Notes under the pieces: generated by a model
Seen by the model: the letters and a program-made list of their open reading frames with translations, nothing else
What the model was told of the DNA's origin: nothing
Database searches by the model: none
Translations under genes and position numbers: made by a program
Assembly (NCBI GenBank): GCA_016712045.1
Contig: JADJRV010000002.1
Coordinates: 243,273-307,272 of the forward strand
Direction of reading: 5' to 3'
Length of the DNA: 64,000 bases
From: Chloracidobacterium sp.
GTDB lineage: Bacteria; Acidobacteriota; Blastocatellia; Pyrinomonadales; Pyrinomonadaceae
In this document: in pieces, positions 35,827 to 45,962 of the stretch
Layout of the letters: every line of letters begins with the position of its first letter
Numbering within the stretch: position 1 is the stretch's first letter

Positions 35827-38179
35827 ATGCCTGAGATGAAAAATCCGTTTCTAGAGAACTTTAAGTCGTATATTCCGGACAAAACCACTTTGCGCGAACT
35901 GACGCCGTTTCCGCTGATCGTCGGCACGCTGCTCGGCATCATTTTCGGCGCGTCGTCGCTCTATCTCGTGCTCAAGACGGGTTTGACCGTGTCGGCGTCG
36001 ATACCGGTGGCGGTCATCGCGATCACGCTGTTTCGATTGCTGTCTAAGATCGGGATGAAAGACGCGACGATCCTTGAGGCCAACGTGATGCAGACGGCCG
36101 GTTCGGCGGGCGAGTCGATCGCGTTCGGCGTCGGCGTCACGATGCCGGCGATCATGATCCTTGGGTTTGATCTCGAGTTGTCGCGGGTAATGCTCGTGGC
36201 TATCCTCGGCGGTTTGCTCGGCATCCTGATGATGATCCCGCTGCGGCGTGCTCTTATCAAAGACCAGCACGGCATCTTGAAATATCCTGAGGGCACGGCG
36301 TGTGCACAGGTGCTGATCGCGGGTGCGTCTAAAGAATCGCGTGATGCGTCGATCGAGGCCGACGCCAAAGGTGATGATGAGGCGGCTCTTCGCGGCGGCA
36401 AGATCATCTCGGTCGGGTTTATCATCGGGTTCATATTCAATGGCTTAATGAATGTCTTCTTCTTTTGGAAAGAATCGCCTGGGTACAATTTTTCGGATAA
36501 GACCTTTAAGGGTGGCTCGGTCGGTTCTGATAACGACCCGACGCTACTCGGTGTTGGCTATATCATCGGCCCAAAGATCGCCGGCCTGATGATGGGCGGC
36601 GGCGTGCTGTCGTACCTCGTCATCATCCCGATGATCAAATTTTTTTGGTGACGCCGTAACATCCCCGGTCGCTCCTGAGATCAGCAAAACCATCGCCGAA
36701 ATGGCACCAAGCAGGTTCGTGGGGCATACGTCCTGTACATCGGTGCGGGTGCGGTCGCGATGGCCGGTATTATTTCGCTCTGCCGCAGTCTGCCGACGAT
36801 CTGGCACGGCCTCAAAGGCGGCCTTGCGGATCTTCGCGGCGGCTCGAGCGAATCGAATGCAAATCTTCCGCGAACGGACCAGGACATTTCGATGAAATGG
36901 GTCGTCGTCGGCGTGGTCGTGCTGATCGCGTCGATCATGCTGTTCCCGCAACTTGGGCTGAGCGTTTTTTCGAGGCCCGCTCGTTTCGATTTTCGGAGCC
37001 ATCTTGATCGTGATACTTGGGTTTTTGTTTGTGACCGTTTCGTCGCGTCTGACCGGTGAGGTCGGATCGTCGTCGAACCCGATATCGGGAATGACGGTCG
37101 CGACTTTGCTCATTACGTGTCTCGTGTTTTTGGGGCTTGGGTGGACGGCCGCTGATCCATATTTTGTTACCGCACTTTCGATCGGCGGTATCGTGTGTAT
37201 CGCGGCTTCGAACGGCGGCACGACTTCGCAGGATCTTAAAACTGGTTTCTGGGTCGGCGGCACGCCGCGAAATCAGCAGATCGCTATCTTGGTCGGTGCG
37301 ACCGCGTCGGCTCTCGTACTCGGTTCGCTGTTGATCATGCTCAACAATAACGAGACCTATTTCCAAAAGATCGCTGCTGACAATCCGGTCGCGGCTAAAA
37401 CGATCACCGAAGACAAACTGTTCAAACAGGGCGGCCAGTTTCAGTCCGAAAAGGTCACGAACGGCAAGTACAAAGATACCGACACCAACGCCTATCGCGT
37501 CTGGCAGAACACCGATCCGGCGCAAGGTCAGGTCGGCAAGTATTTTGTAGACCAATCGGGCAAGCCCGTCTATTTTGTTGATCCCGGCATCAACGGCGTC
37601 CTCAAAAAAGACGACGACGGCAACGACCTGACGCGTTACGACGCTCCGAAAGCGACGCTGATGAGCTACATCATCAAGGGCGTTTTGGGACAGGACCTGC
37701 CGTGGGGGCTCGTCATTCTTGGTGCGATGATCGCGATCGTGCTCGAACTCGCGGGCGTGCCTTCGCTGGCATTTGCCGTGGGCATTTACCTGCCGCTCTC
37801 GACATCGACGCCGATCTTTATCGGCGGCATTGTCCGATATCTGGTGGATATTTACCTCAAACGAAAACTCGCCGCAAAAAACTTGACCGAGGACCAGATC
37901 GCCGCCGAGACCGATAAATCGAACGGCGTGCTGATGGCCTCGGGCTATATGCCGGCGGTGCGATCGCGGGTATCTTGATCGCATCTGTTTGCGGTCCAGC
38001 CCCTAGACGCTCAAAGGCATCCGGAGACAGCGCTGATTCGCATTGGGCGAAAGACGGAAATCCATTCTCTGGGTGCGGTTGGCGGATATTTCAAGATTTT
38101 CCTGCCGTTTTTGGTAATTGCGGTCGTTCTATATGTTGTGGGCCGCGAATGGTGGTTGGCCGGTAAAAAGGCTAATTGA
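35827..38179 (+). pseudogene. OPT family oligopeptide transporter, frame broken
   Basis: Polytopic inner-membrane carrier of the OPT (oligopeptide/iron-siderophore) family. The first 274 residues are intact: TPFPLIVGTLLGIIFGASSLYLVLKTGLTVSASIPVAVI-type opening, then NVMQTAGSAGESIAFGVGVTMPAI, a family signature. Breaks lie near 36650, 36980 and 37960. The middle piece (37004-37978) has SNGGTTSQDLKTGFWVGGTPRNQQ, the other OPT signature, and the end (VLYVVGREWWLAGKKAN) runs to TGA at 38179. Two ATGs (35827 and 35836) follow AAGGAG; the second is better spaced. Substrate unknown. Confidence 0.85.
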
Positions 38180-38190
38180 TCTGTCTGACA

Positions 38191-38245
38191 AAGAAAGGCC
38201 GTCTTTGTCGGATATCGTTCGATGAAGACGGTCTTTCTTGTATAT
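38191..38245 (+). terminator. rho-independent terminator after the OPT gene
   Basis: A 15-bp stem with one G-U pair: AAGAAAGGCCGTCTT at 38191-38205 and AAGACGGTCTTTCTT at 38225-38239, then TATATTTTT. Confidence 0.8.
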
Positions 38246-38254
38246 TTTTGAGTT

Positions 38255-40195
38255 ATGAAAGCTCTCCTCTCTTTATTACTGTTACTCCTCGTTTCACCTG
38301 CTATATTTTCTCAGGGAGAAGATGAAGCTCCGCCTCCGCCAAAGGTCGTGCGGCCGCAAGCGGCAAAGACGACGCTCCGTGCCCGCGTCTATTACGAGGA
38401 CACCGGCCGGGCGGTCAGGCGAACATCGGTAATGCTGATGCCCACCGAGGGCGGCGGACGTGACGTGTCCGGCATCACGGATAACGAAGGCAATCTTGAG
38501 ATCAAAAACGTTCCCACCGGGCGCTACTATGCATTTATAAATGCTCCCGGCGTCGTTTCACCTCTAGGCTATGCCGACCTGCGTAAACCGGAAAAAGATT
38601 CTCTCGGAGACGCCGCAGCCAGCTTTCCCATAATAGAGGTCGACGGGTTTTCTGATCTGAATATACAGATCGGTGCCCGCCGCGGCGGCGCGATCGGCGG
38701 ACGTATTACGTATGCAAACGGCGACCCGGTGATCGGGGTCAAGGTCGAGATCCTCAGAAAGCTCGGCGACGAATTTCTGCCCGTAATGCCAAATTTCTCG
38801 TCATTTGCCAGCATGTTTTCGGGGGGCGGCGTCTTTCAAACCGATGATCGCGGTGTCTACCGGCTATCTGGCCTGCCGGAGGGCGAATATGTCATCAAGG
38901 TCACTGAGAGTGCAAATCACGGCAAGGTCGATAGCAGATCTTCGTACGGTGGCGGATTTGAATCGATGCTCTTTGGCGGCTCGTCGATGCTAACGGTATT
39001 TTTTGAGAATGCTTTTGAAATGGATAAGGCTCAGACACTGACCTTACAACTCGGCCAGGAACTGAGTGAGATCAATATTATTATCCCGGATCGAGCTCTC
39101 CATTCGATCGAGGGGAAACTGGTCGCCGCCAAGGACAAGTTGCCCGTCCGCAACGCAAAGCTGACCATCAAACAGGCGGATGATGAAACCTCAGATGAAA
39201 GGGGACTATTCGCTAAGATGCCGCAAGTTGTCTATACCGATGGCAAGGGAATGTGGCGGTTTAACGAGCTGCCAAAAGGCAGCTATAAGATCATCGCCGA
39301 GCCAACAAGCTCGGATTTTGACGTAAAAGATCAGGCGTACGGCGATGATCCAATTGATCCCTCGGAAATGTATGCGGCTAACGTGGCAAATGCGGTGGCG
39401 AACACAGCTTATTACAATACAAACGCTTACGGCGGGGATCGCGGCCCGGTAAAGCCTCCGGAACCGGAATTTACCAAGACTATCAAGGAATTCAACATCG
39501 AAGAAAAAGACCTGACCGAGCAAGTCATCGAACTTTCTTTTGGTGCGACGCTCAGCGGCACGGTAGTTTTGGAAAAACCAAAGGGACTAAGCGGCGGCAT
39601 CTCTATAACCGCGATGAGCGGTAAGAACGATCTCAAGGCGACGACAAGCCTGGCGTTTTATGAATTTGCTCCCGACGCCGGGAAATCCATTAAACCCCAA
39701 GATTTTCGGCTGGATGGTATTCCGTCCGGCAAGAACAGTATTTCGATCACACCTAGCGGACAAAATAGTGATTACTATGTCAAAAGCGCGGCTTCGAATC
39801 AGATCGATCTGTTAAAAGGCCCGTTCGATTTTAAGGACCGCGAGGTCTTTGCAAATATCAGGATCGTGCTCGCGAGCGATGTGGGCATTTTGAAAGGAAC
39901 TGTGATCGACTCGAGCCGACAGCCGGTCGCGGGGTTGACGCTGACATTTGTGCCGACCGATCCGGCAAAATTTTCGACCTCGACATATTACCGTACGGCG
40001 AAGACGAATGCGGAAGGGGAATTTGAGATAAAACTGCCGCCGTTTGAGTACGCGGTCGTATTTATCCCCGCTAGGACAAAGGGCCAAGATGATCTTGTCA
40101 GATGGCTGACGACGGCGGTGAAACAGGCTCAAACATTTAATATCGAACCTGGGGCGACATCAAAAGCAACCATCAAATTTGACCGTCCAAAGTAG
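38255..40195 (+). CDS. secreted carboxypeptidase-regulatory-like domain protein
   Basis: 646 aa. Signal peptide spans 1-20 (LLSLLLLLLVSPAIFSQ). Repeated prealbumin/Cna-B-like domains follow: one near 45-110 (VYYEDTGRAVRRTSVML...DNEGNLEIKNVPTGRYYAFI), one near 145-230 (GGRITYANGDPVIGVKVEI...DDRGVYRLSGLPEGEYVIKV), one near 270-350, and a last near 545-646 (GTVIDSSRQPVAGLTLTF...NAEGEFEIKLPPFEYAVVFI). It is a surface or periplasmic adhesive/scaffold type; no catalytic residues seen. Intact. Confidence 0.82.
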   Translation: MKALLSLLLLLLVSPAIFSQGEDEAPPPPKVVRPQAAKTTLRARVYYEDTGRAVRRTSVMLMPTEGGGRDVSGITDNEGNLEIKNVPTGRYYAFINAPGVVSPLGYADLRKPEKDSLGDAAASFPIIEVDGFSDLNIQIGARRGGAIGGRITYANGDPVIGVKVEILRKLGDEFLPVMPNFSSFASMFSGGGVFQTDDRGVYRLSGLPEGEYVIKVTESANHGKVDSRSSYGGGFESMLFGGSSMLTVFFENAFEMDKAQTLTLQLGQELSEINIIIPDRALHSIEGKLVAAKDKLPVRNAKLTIKQADDETSDERGLFAKMPQVVYTDGKGMWRFNELPKGSYKIIAEPTSSDFDVKDQAYGDDPIDPSEMYAANVANAVANTAYYNTNAYGGDRGPVKPPEPEFTKTIKEFNIEEKDLTEQVIELSFGATLSGTVVLEKPKGLSGGISITAMSGKNDLKATTSLAFYEFAPDAGKSIKPQDFRLDGIPSGKNSISITPSGQNSDYYVKSAASNQIDLLKGPFDFKDREVFANIRIVLASDVGILKGTVIDSSRQPVAGLTLTFVPTDPAKFSTSTYYRTAKTNAEGEFEIKLPPFEYAVVFIPARTKGQDDLVRWLTTAVKQAQTFNIEPGATSKATIKFDRPK

Positions 40196-40217
40196 GCTGG
40201 TAGCACCAAAATATTGT

Positions 40218-40247
40218 TTTACATTTTTTTACGCGGCACGTTATAAT
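40218..40247 (+). promoter_or_regulatory. sigma-70-like promoter
   Basis: TTTACA at 40218-40223 and TATAAT at 40242-40247 with 18 bp between, about 60 bp before the ATG of the lipoprotein gene. Confidence 0.65.
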
Positions 40248-40304
40248 GAAATTTAGACGTGTCGCTTTTTTGTCATTTAACCTCTTCCTTTTCACTTTCT
40301 TCAA

Positions 40305-41159
40305 ATGAAACGTTATATATTTTCAACTTTCCTGATCGTTTTTTCTATCAGTTGCTCTGTCGCGGAGCCTAAAAATACTGCCCTGGCAAAGCCCGCCGCA
40401 AACGCTCCTGCTACGGCAAACGCCGCCGCTGAGCCAAAAGGTGCGACCATTCCGATCGAGGCGGGCGGCCCGGCGGATACGGTCCGTGCGTTTTATAAAT
40501 TGCTGCGGGATAAAAAATTTCGCGAGGCTTTTTTCCTGACAAATCTGCGGCCAGCTATCGAAGGGCTGACCGAGACAGAGCTTAAAGATTTTTCGCTGGA
40601 TTTTGAGGCCATCGCCGGAGCAATACCGGCCGAGATCGAGATCAACGGCGAGATCGTCACCGGCGATCAGGCGACCGTCACCGCCAATCTGCCAAATGAC
40701 GACGGTGACAAGAACGAGATCCAGACGATCAAACTCAACAAGGTAAACGGCATCTGGGTGATAATGACCGCCGACCAGGAAGCCGCGAAAAAGATCCGCG
40801 AGCAGGGTAAAAATTACTTTTACAATCTGCGCATCGACACTCACGAAGAAGAGGCCAGGAGTATGCTCGAACGCATCTCCAAAGCCGAGCTTGCCCACAG
40901 CCTGCAAAACGGCGGTGTTTGCGCCGATATGCAGACGCTGATCGCGGCGGGTCTGCTGCCGCCCGACATAGCGACGAGTGCATCGACCGGATACAACTAT
41001 GTGATCGATCTGGCCGGCGATAAACGGTCTTATACGGCGACCGCGACGCCCGCCGAATATGGTAAAAGCGGCAAGCTGTCATTTTTGTTAAAGCTTGACG
41101 GTAAAGGGATCTCCCGCGTATCGAGTAAGGACAATGGCGGTAAACCGTTGACGAAGTAA
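40305..41159 (+). CDS. putative lipoprotein with NTF2-like and pilin-like parts
   Basis: 284 aa. Hydrophobic signal ending in C17 (IVFSISC), a non-canonical lipobox, then an Ala/Asn/Lys linker. Residues ~60-165 resemble a DUF4878/NTF2-like domain (GGPADTVRAFYKLLRDKKFREAF). The C-terminal ~90 residues (LERISKAELAHSLQNGGVCADMQTLIAAGLL...STGYNYVI) look like a type IV pilin head domain of the kind seen in Acidobacteriota secreted proteins. Extracytoplasmic. Function unknown. A good sigma-70 promoter lies upstream. Confidence 0.65.
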   Translation: MKRYIFSTFLIVFSISCSVAEPKNTALAKPAANAPATANAAAEPKGATIPIEAGGPADTVRAFYKLLRDKKFREAFFLTNLRPAIEGLTETELKDFSLDFEAIAGAIPAEIEINGEIVTGDQATVTANLPNDDGDKNEIQTIKLNKVNGIWVIMTADQEAAKKIREQGKNYFYNLRIDTHEEEARSMLERISKAELAHSLQNGGVCADMQTLIAAGLLPPDIATSASTGYNYVIDLAGDKRSYTATATPAEYGKSGKLSFLLKLDGKGISRVSSKDNGGKPLTK

Positions 41160-41188
41160 CAAAATTGTTAAAGTCTGTGGAAAACCTG

Positions 41189-41217
41189 TTGATATTTTTT
41201 AAAAATGGGTATATAAC
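41189..41217 (+). promoter_or_regulatory. sigma-70-like promoter of the PilZ gene
   Basis: TTGATA at 41189-41194 and TATAAC at 41212-41217 with 17 bp between, about 37 bp before the ATG. Confidence 0.65.
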
Positions 41218-41253
41218 TTAAAATCCTGCTGCATTCTATCAGGCGCGATCATT

Positions 41254-41721
41254 ATGATACGTTCGCTGATCAATAGATTTAGCCGTTCTCTGAACGAGAA
41301 AATGGTCTCGTCGCGTAGAGGACACCAAGCGCCTATCAAGATCTGGTTTGACCCCGATATCAAGACCGAGCGAGCTCTCGAAGCCGCTCGTGCCGCTTGC
41401 GTGCTCGGCCACACGGTTGATATAAGCCGCACAGGCATCGCATTTCTCGTCCCGTCGATCCGCGTCAAAGAAAAATATCTCGTCGGCCATGAGCGGATGC
41501 TCAATGTCGAGATCGATCTGCCGTCCGGCAAGATAAATATGCGTGTTATGGGCAAACGATATGAGATGGTCGGCGAACATTCGACGACCGAGCGGTTTCA
41601 CGTCGGGGCGCATATCGTCGAGGTCGCGGGCGAGAGTAAAGAAAATTTCAATTCATTCTTACGCCGTGGAAATGGAAAATCCGGGCTCCCGTCGGTCGGA
41701 CTCGAATTAGGCTCCGATTGA
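41254..41721 (+). CDS. PilZ domain protein
   Basis: 155 aa, cytosolic. The PilZ motif DISRTGIAF near residue 68 and an upstream Arg-rich stretch (SSRRGHQAPIK, in the place of RxxxR) are the usual c-di-GMP-binding elements. The Arg pair is only loosely conserved, so binding is likely but not certain. A single-gene unit: its own promoter upstream and a terminator downstream. Confidence 0.75.
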   Translation: MIRSLINRFSRSLNEKMVSSRRGHQAPIKIWFDPDIKTERALEAARAACVLGHTVDISRTGIAFLVPSIRVKEKYLVGHERMLNVEIDLPSGKINMRVMGKRYEMVGEHSTTERFHVGAHIVEVAGESKENFNSFLRRGNGKSGLPSVGLELGSD

Positions 41722-41748
41722 TCTAAATTAAATATTGGAAGAGAGCAC

Positions 41749-41781
41749 AAAAGCGTTGGGTTCGTTCCTGACGCTTTTTTG
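41749..41781 (+). terminator. rho-independent terminator
   Basis: AAAAGCGT at 41749-41756 pairs with ACGCTTTT at 41771-41778, with more T after it. It ends the PilZ gene. Confidence 0.7.
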
Positions 41782-41796
41782 TTATTCTGAAAATAT

Positions 41797-42888
41797 ATGA
41801 AAGACAGGGTCGGCATAGGCGTGATCGGTACAGGATTTGCCCGCAAGGTGCAGATACCGGCGTTTCTCAAATGCGAAGGTGCGTTTATCGCATCGGTCGC
41901 CAGCGGCAGTCTCGACAATGCCCGTGCAACGGCTGCCGAGTGCGGAGCAGGACATTTCACGGACGATTGGCGAGAGACGATCGCTCATCCTGATGTTGAT
42001 CTCGTTTGCATCACAACGCCGCCAAATTTACATCGCGATATGACTTTGTTTGCCGTGGAGCATGGCAAACACATCCTCTGCGAAAAGCCGATGGCGATGA
42101 ACGTCGCCGAAGCCGAAGAAATGACGGCAGCAGCGGCGGGTAAACCGATACTCGCTCTGATCGATCACGAATTGCGGTTTCAGCCCGGGCGACAGCTCGC
42201 GTGTAAAATGCTTCGCGACGGAGCGATCGGCAAGATCCGGCACGTCAGATCAACATTTCAGGCACCGCATCGCGGCGATCCGAATGTGCCTTGGAACTGG
42301 TGGTCGGATGCCACGGTCGGCGGCGGAGCTTTGGGGGCGATCAATTCGCACATTATCGATTCGCTCAACTGGTTTCTCGGCAGCGATATCTCCAGCGTGT
42401 CGTGCCAACTGCAATCACAGATCAAAGAGCGTCGTGACGCGTCCGGTGAGATGCGTGCAGTGACCAGCGATGACGAGGCAAATATGCTGCTGAGATTTGC
42501 TGACGGTGAGCTGACGCAGGACGCCACCGGCCTCGTCGCGGTCTCGATGACCCAAGGGCCAAAATATCAAAACACAATGGAGTTTTTCGGCAAACTCGGC
42601 ACCCTGCGGGTCGAACATCTCGGCGAATTATTTATCGCCAAACGCGGTGAGAGCGATTGGACAGCGATCGAGACGGATCTCGGAACGCTTTTCCCGGCGT
42701 GCCTGACACCGGATTTGCACGCGGCTTTCTATCGTTTGCCTGCGGTTATCGACGCGATCCGAAACGGAAGAACGGAGATCGAACACGCCGCAACTTTTGC
42801 CGACGGCGTTAAAGTGCAAAAGGTACTCGACGCCGCCTGCCGTCGGATCGCGAAGATCGCTGCGTTTCCATTCTCTAGTCGAAATTAA
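41797..42888 (+). CDS. Gfo/Idh/MocA family oxidoreductase
   Basis: 363 aa. N-terminal Rossmann domain (IGVIGTGFARKVQIPAF), the family EKP motif in CEKPMAM near residue 96, and a C-terminal alpha/beta domain with HIIDSLNWFLG. NAD(P)-dependent dehydrogenase or dehydratase of sugars or cyclitols; substrate unknown and no sugar genes adjoin. Intact. Confidence 0.9.
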   Translation: MKDRVGIGVIGTGFARKVQIPAFLKCEGAFIASVASGSLDNARATAAECGAGHFTDDWRETIAHPDVDLVCITTPPNLHRDMTLFAVEHGKHILCEKPMAMNVAEAEEMTAAAAGKPILALIDHELRFQPGRQLACKMLRDGAIGKIRHVRSTFQAPHRGDPNVPWNWWSDATVGGGALGAINSHIIDSLNWFLGSDISSVSCQLQSQIKERRDASGEMRAVTSDDEANMLLRFADGELTQDATGLVAVSMTQGPKYQNTMEFFGKLGTLRVEHLGELFIAKRGESDWTAIETDLGTLFPACLTPDLHAAFYRLPAVIDAIRNGRTEIEHAATFADGVKVQKVLDAACRRIAKIAAFPFSSRN

Positions 42889-43012
42889 TTGTTAAATTGG
42901 CCTACTATTCGATTCCGTTTTTGGCAGAAACGTGCGTATAATGCATTGCTGAAGACAAATTCTTAACTTAAAAATAGATTCACGCCCTAAGAAAGGAACT
43001 CGGAACGGACGT

Positions 43013-43413
43013 ATGAAGGTTTCATACTTGCCAGTGAAGTGTATCGGATCAGTGATCGCAGTATTCGCGTTCGCCGGCATTTCCTCTGCCCAAAAATACA
43101 ATAAATGCCTGCCGCCTGATATCAAGGAGGATACGGTTATCGGTTGGGATAACCCGGTAAATTCTGAAAGGCCCTCAACGCCCATTACAGTGCGGCAAAC
43201 TCTCGCAAAGTTAAAAGCGAAATGTGTATGCGATAAATTAGTTAACAGTCGCGGTAAAGAGATACGTTTTTTCAATTGCAAGGATGCTGGGGCCAGCCAC
43301 CCCCTAATTATCAGGCAATAGTGGAGAACCAGCGAGTGGAACTCGATGGTCTCAAGAAAAAATATTTAGTGATCGAAGTGACGTGTAACCAATCCGGTAT
43401 CCCACGGTATTGA
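43013..43413 (+). CDS. secreted hypothetical protein (one frameshift)
   Basis: Signal peptide spans residues 1-26 (AVFAFAGISSAQ). The open frame stops at 43321, but one added base near 43285 joins it to a frame ending at 43413 (QPPPNYQAIVENQRVELDGLKKKYLVIEV...SGIPRY), giving 133 aa with four Cys in the mature part. No family recognised. Confidence 0.55.
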
Positions 43414-43417
43414 TCTA

Positions 43418-43435
43418 GCACTATGGGCATAGTGC
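43418..43435. promoter_or_regulatory. perfect palindrome between genes
   Basis: GCACTATG, GG, CATAGTGC: 8-bp arms with a 2-bp centre, 4 bp past the previous stop and 65 bp before the next start. No T run follows, so an operator is more likely than a terminator. Confidence 0.45.
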
Positions 43436-43499
43436 ACTTAGACCATTCGTGATTTGCCAAGGTCCAGAGCCCCGTTAAGTACGGAAGGAAGAACAGAAA

Positions 43500-45870
43500 A
43501 TGAAAACGAAGCTATTGATAGGATCATTTGCACTGACTGTGTTGACAGTTTTTATATTTGCAGCGGTTTTATGGAACAGAGGGCCGGAGCTTATTGGCGA
43601 AAATGAAGAAAACGAAATGTATGACGGCCCGGATCTGGCTGCGAAATACGAATTTGAACGCACCAAAGACCCTGCGACCGGCCAGGTACCAAGAGAGCGC
43701 CTTTTGCAAGCGATCGACCGAACGGCGGAATCTAAGGACGAAGTTATCCGGCGGATAGCAAATAGCAAGCTTTCAAAAGATGGTTCGGAAGCTCCGACGG
43801 CACTTTCCTGGATCGAACGCGGGGCCGACGAGTGATACTGTTGGGCCTTCGAATGGCAACACGAGGGCGAACAATGGGCTCGCAGCCGGCAGGATCCGAA
43901 GCATCTTGGTCGACGCAAATGACCTGACTGGCAAAACCGTGTTCGTCGGCGGCGTCGCTGGTGGGCTTTGGAAAACGACCGATATCGCCGGCGTCGCCGA
44001 CGTGGACGCGGGTCAATGATTTTCTCAGCAACATGGCGGTTGCGGAGATCGCCCAACATCCGACATCCCCGAATATCATGTATTTTGCGACCGGTGAATC
44101 TTTCGGTAATGGTGATGCTGTTCGCGGCAATGGTGTTTTTAAGAGCATCGACGGCGGAGCTACGGACATATCTTCCCACCTACATCAACGTCCTTCGGCT
44201 GCGAATCGCACCGAAATTGCAGTGAACGGCAATACGCTTTATGCTCTGCCGGTTGATGCGTCCACGCAGCAAGTACCGACCATCTATAAATCCACCGATG
44301 GCGGGGCCAACTGGGCACCCACGACCGGCCAGCCGACGTCAGGTTGGGCGAGTCAACAAGGCTGGTATTCTCTTTCGGCCGGGATCCATCCAACCGATCC
44401 CAACCAAGCGGTTGTAGGTGGGCTTGATACTTTTAGGACTCCCGATGGCGGCGCAACTTGGACGAAGATCTCTGCTTGGGTCGGAGCTGGCCAATACGTC
44501 CACGCAGACCAGCATAAAGTGGTCTGGCATAACGATGGAGCCGGTGGTACGAGGTTATTGTTTGGTAGTGACGGCGGAATCCTTTATTCGACAGGATAGC
44601 GGCACCACTCATCCGTGACCGTAATAACGGACTCCGGATAAAGCAATTTTATTCTGTGGCGATCCACCCAACGTTAACGAACTACTTTCTTGCGGGAGCA
44701 CAGGATAACGGTAGCCACCAATTTAGTAATGTTGGGCTCAGCACTTCGGTCGAGGTGATGGGTGGTGATGGAGCGTATGTGGCGATCGATCAGAACGAAC
44801 CCCAGTTTCAATTTGTCTCTTATATCTTTAATCAGTATCGAAGAAGTACGAACAGTGGAGCCACGTGGACGACTACCAATCTGAATACGACTTCGGGACA
44901 GTTCATCAATCCGTTCGACTACGACAACACATCCAATATCATGTATTGTGCCGATAACGCCGCTAGTTATCGTCGGTGGACAAAACCGCAAACGGCACGA
45001 CAAGTGCTGTGGTCGTGTTTCAAACATGGTGGGCAGTGTAACTCGCTGTGGGTGTGTCGCCGTTTACAGCTAATAAGGTATATTTTGGTACCAACAGCGG
45101 CAAGGTTGTAAGAGTAGATAGTGCCGACACTTTTGTCTCCGGTACGGCGGGGTAGACCTTTCGACCGGACTGCCCGGCGGTACGGTTTCAAATATCAGTT
45201 TTGGGACGACGGATAACAATTTGATAATGTGCCAGTCTCAATTATGGCATTAACAACGTTTGGGTTTCGACCGATGGCGGAACGACGCGACGACGTCTGA
45301 CGGCAACCTGCCTGACATGCCTGTACGTTGGACGATGTTTCAAGCCCGGTGATAATACCAAGGCTTTCATCGCGACTGAAACCGGTGTGTGGGAAACTGC
45401 GGCTGCTGGCAGGAGCCGCAACCGTTTGGGTAGCAAATCCGACCTTCCTGACGGTGAGAACCGACATGATCAAATACCGGGTCGTCGATGGACTGATCGC
45501 AGCTGCGACGCACGGCCGAGGTCTGTGGCAACACGCCGGTGCACCTCCGACGGCGGCAAATGTCTCGATCTCGGGACGTGTTCTGACCACCGATGGACGT
45601 GGGCTGCGTAATGCTGTTATTACGATCACCGATCAGAGCGGAAATGCACGAAACGTGATGACCGGGCCGATGGGGACATATCGCTTTGACGATCTGGCAA
45701 CCGGGGCGACGTATGTGATCTCGGTGCGTTCGCGTCGGTTCAGCTACGAGCCACGCGTCGTGGCACTGACGGACGAGCTGACTGGTTATGACATCACGCC
45801 GATGGGTAAAGGTCGTGGCGGGCGTATGAACATTTTACAACCAACAACTCTGCTTGGTCGTAAAAAGTAG
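43500..45870 (+). pseudogene. BNR/sortilin-like repeat protein, first of a tandem pair, frame broken
   Basis: Signal-anchor N-terminus (KLLIGSFALTVLTVFIFAAVLW), then pieces of a beta-propeller protein in shifting frames: GLWKTTDIAG, NMAVAEIAQHPTSPNIMYFATGESFG, SIDGGAT, TIYKSTDGGANWAP and VVWHNDGAGGTRLLFGSDGGI. It ends in a carboxypeptidase-regulatory-like domain (ISGRVLTTDGRGLRNAVITITDQSG...GTYRFDDLATGATY) that is clear and intact. Breaks are many between 43840 and 45330. The next gene has the same plan and is intact. A secreted surface protein was the likely product. Confidence 0.75.
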
Positions 45871-45962
45871 TGGCAACGCCATAAACAACTAAGGATGTCC
45901 TGTGGGCTTCTGTCCATGGGACTCTTTTTGCTGTATCATTGAATACGAGGAGAATTCTTTAG

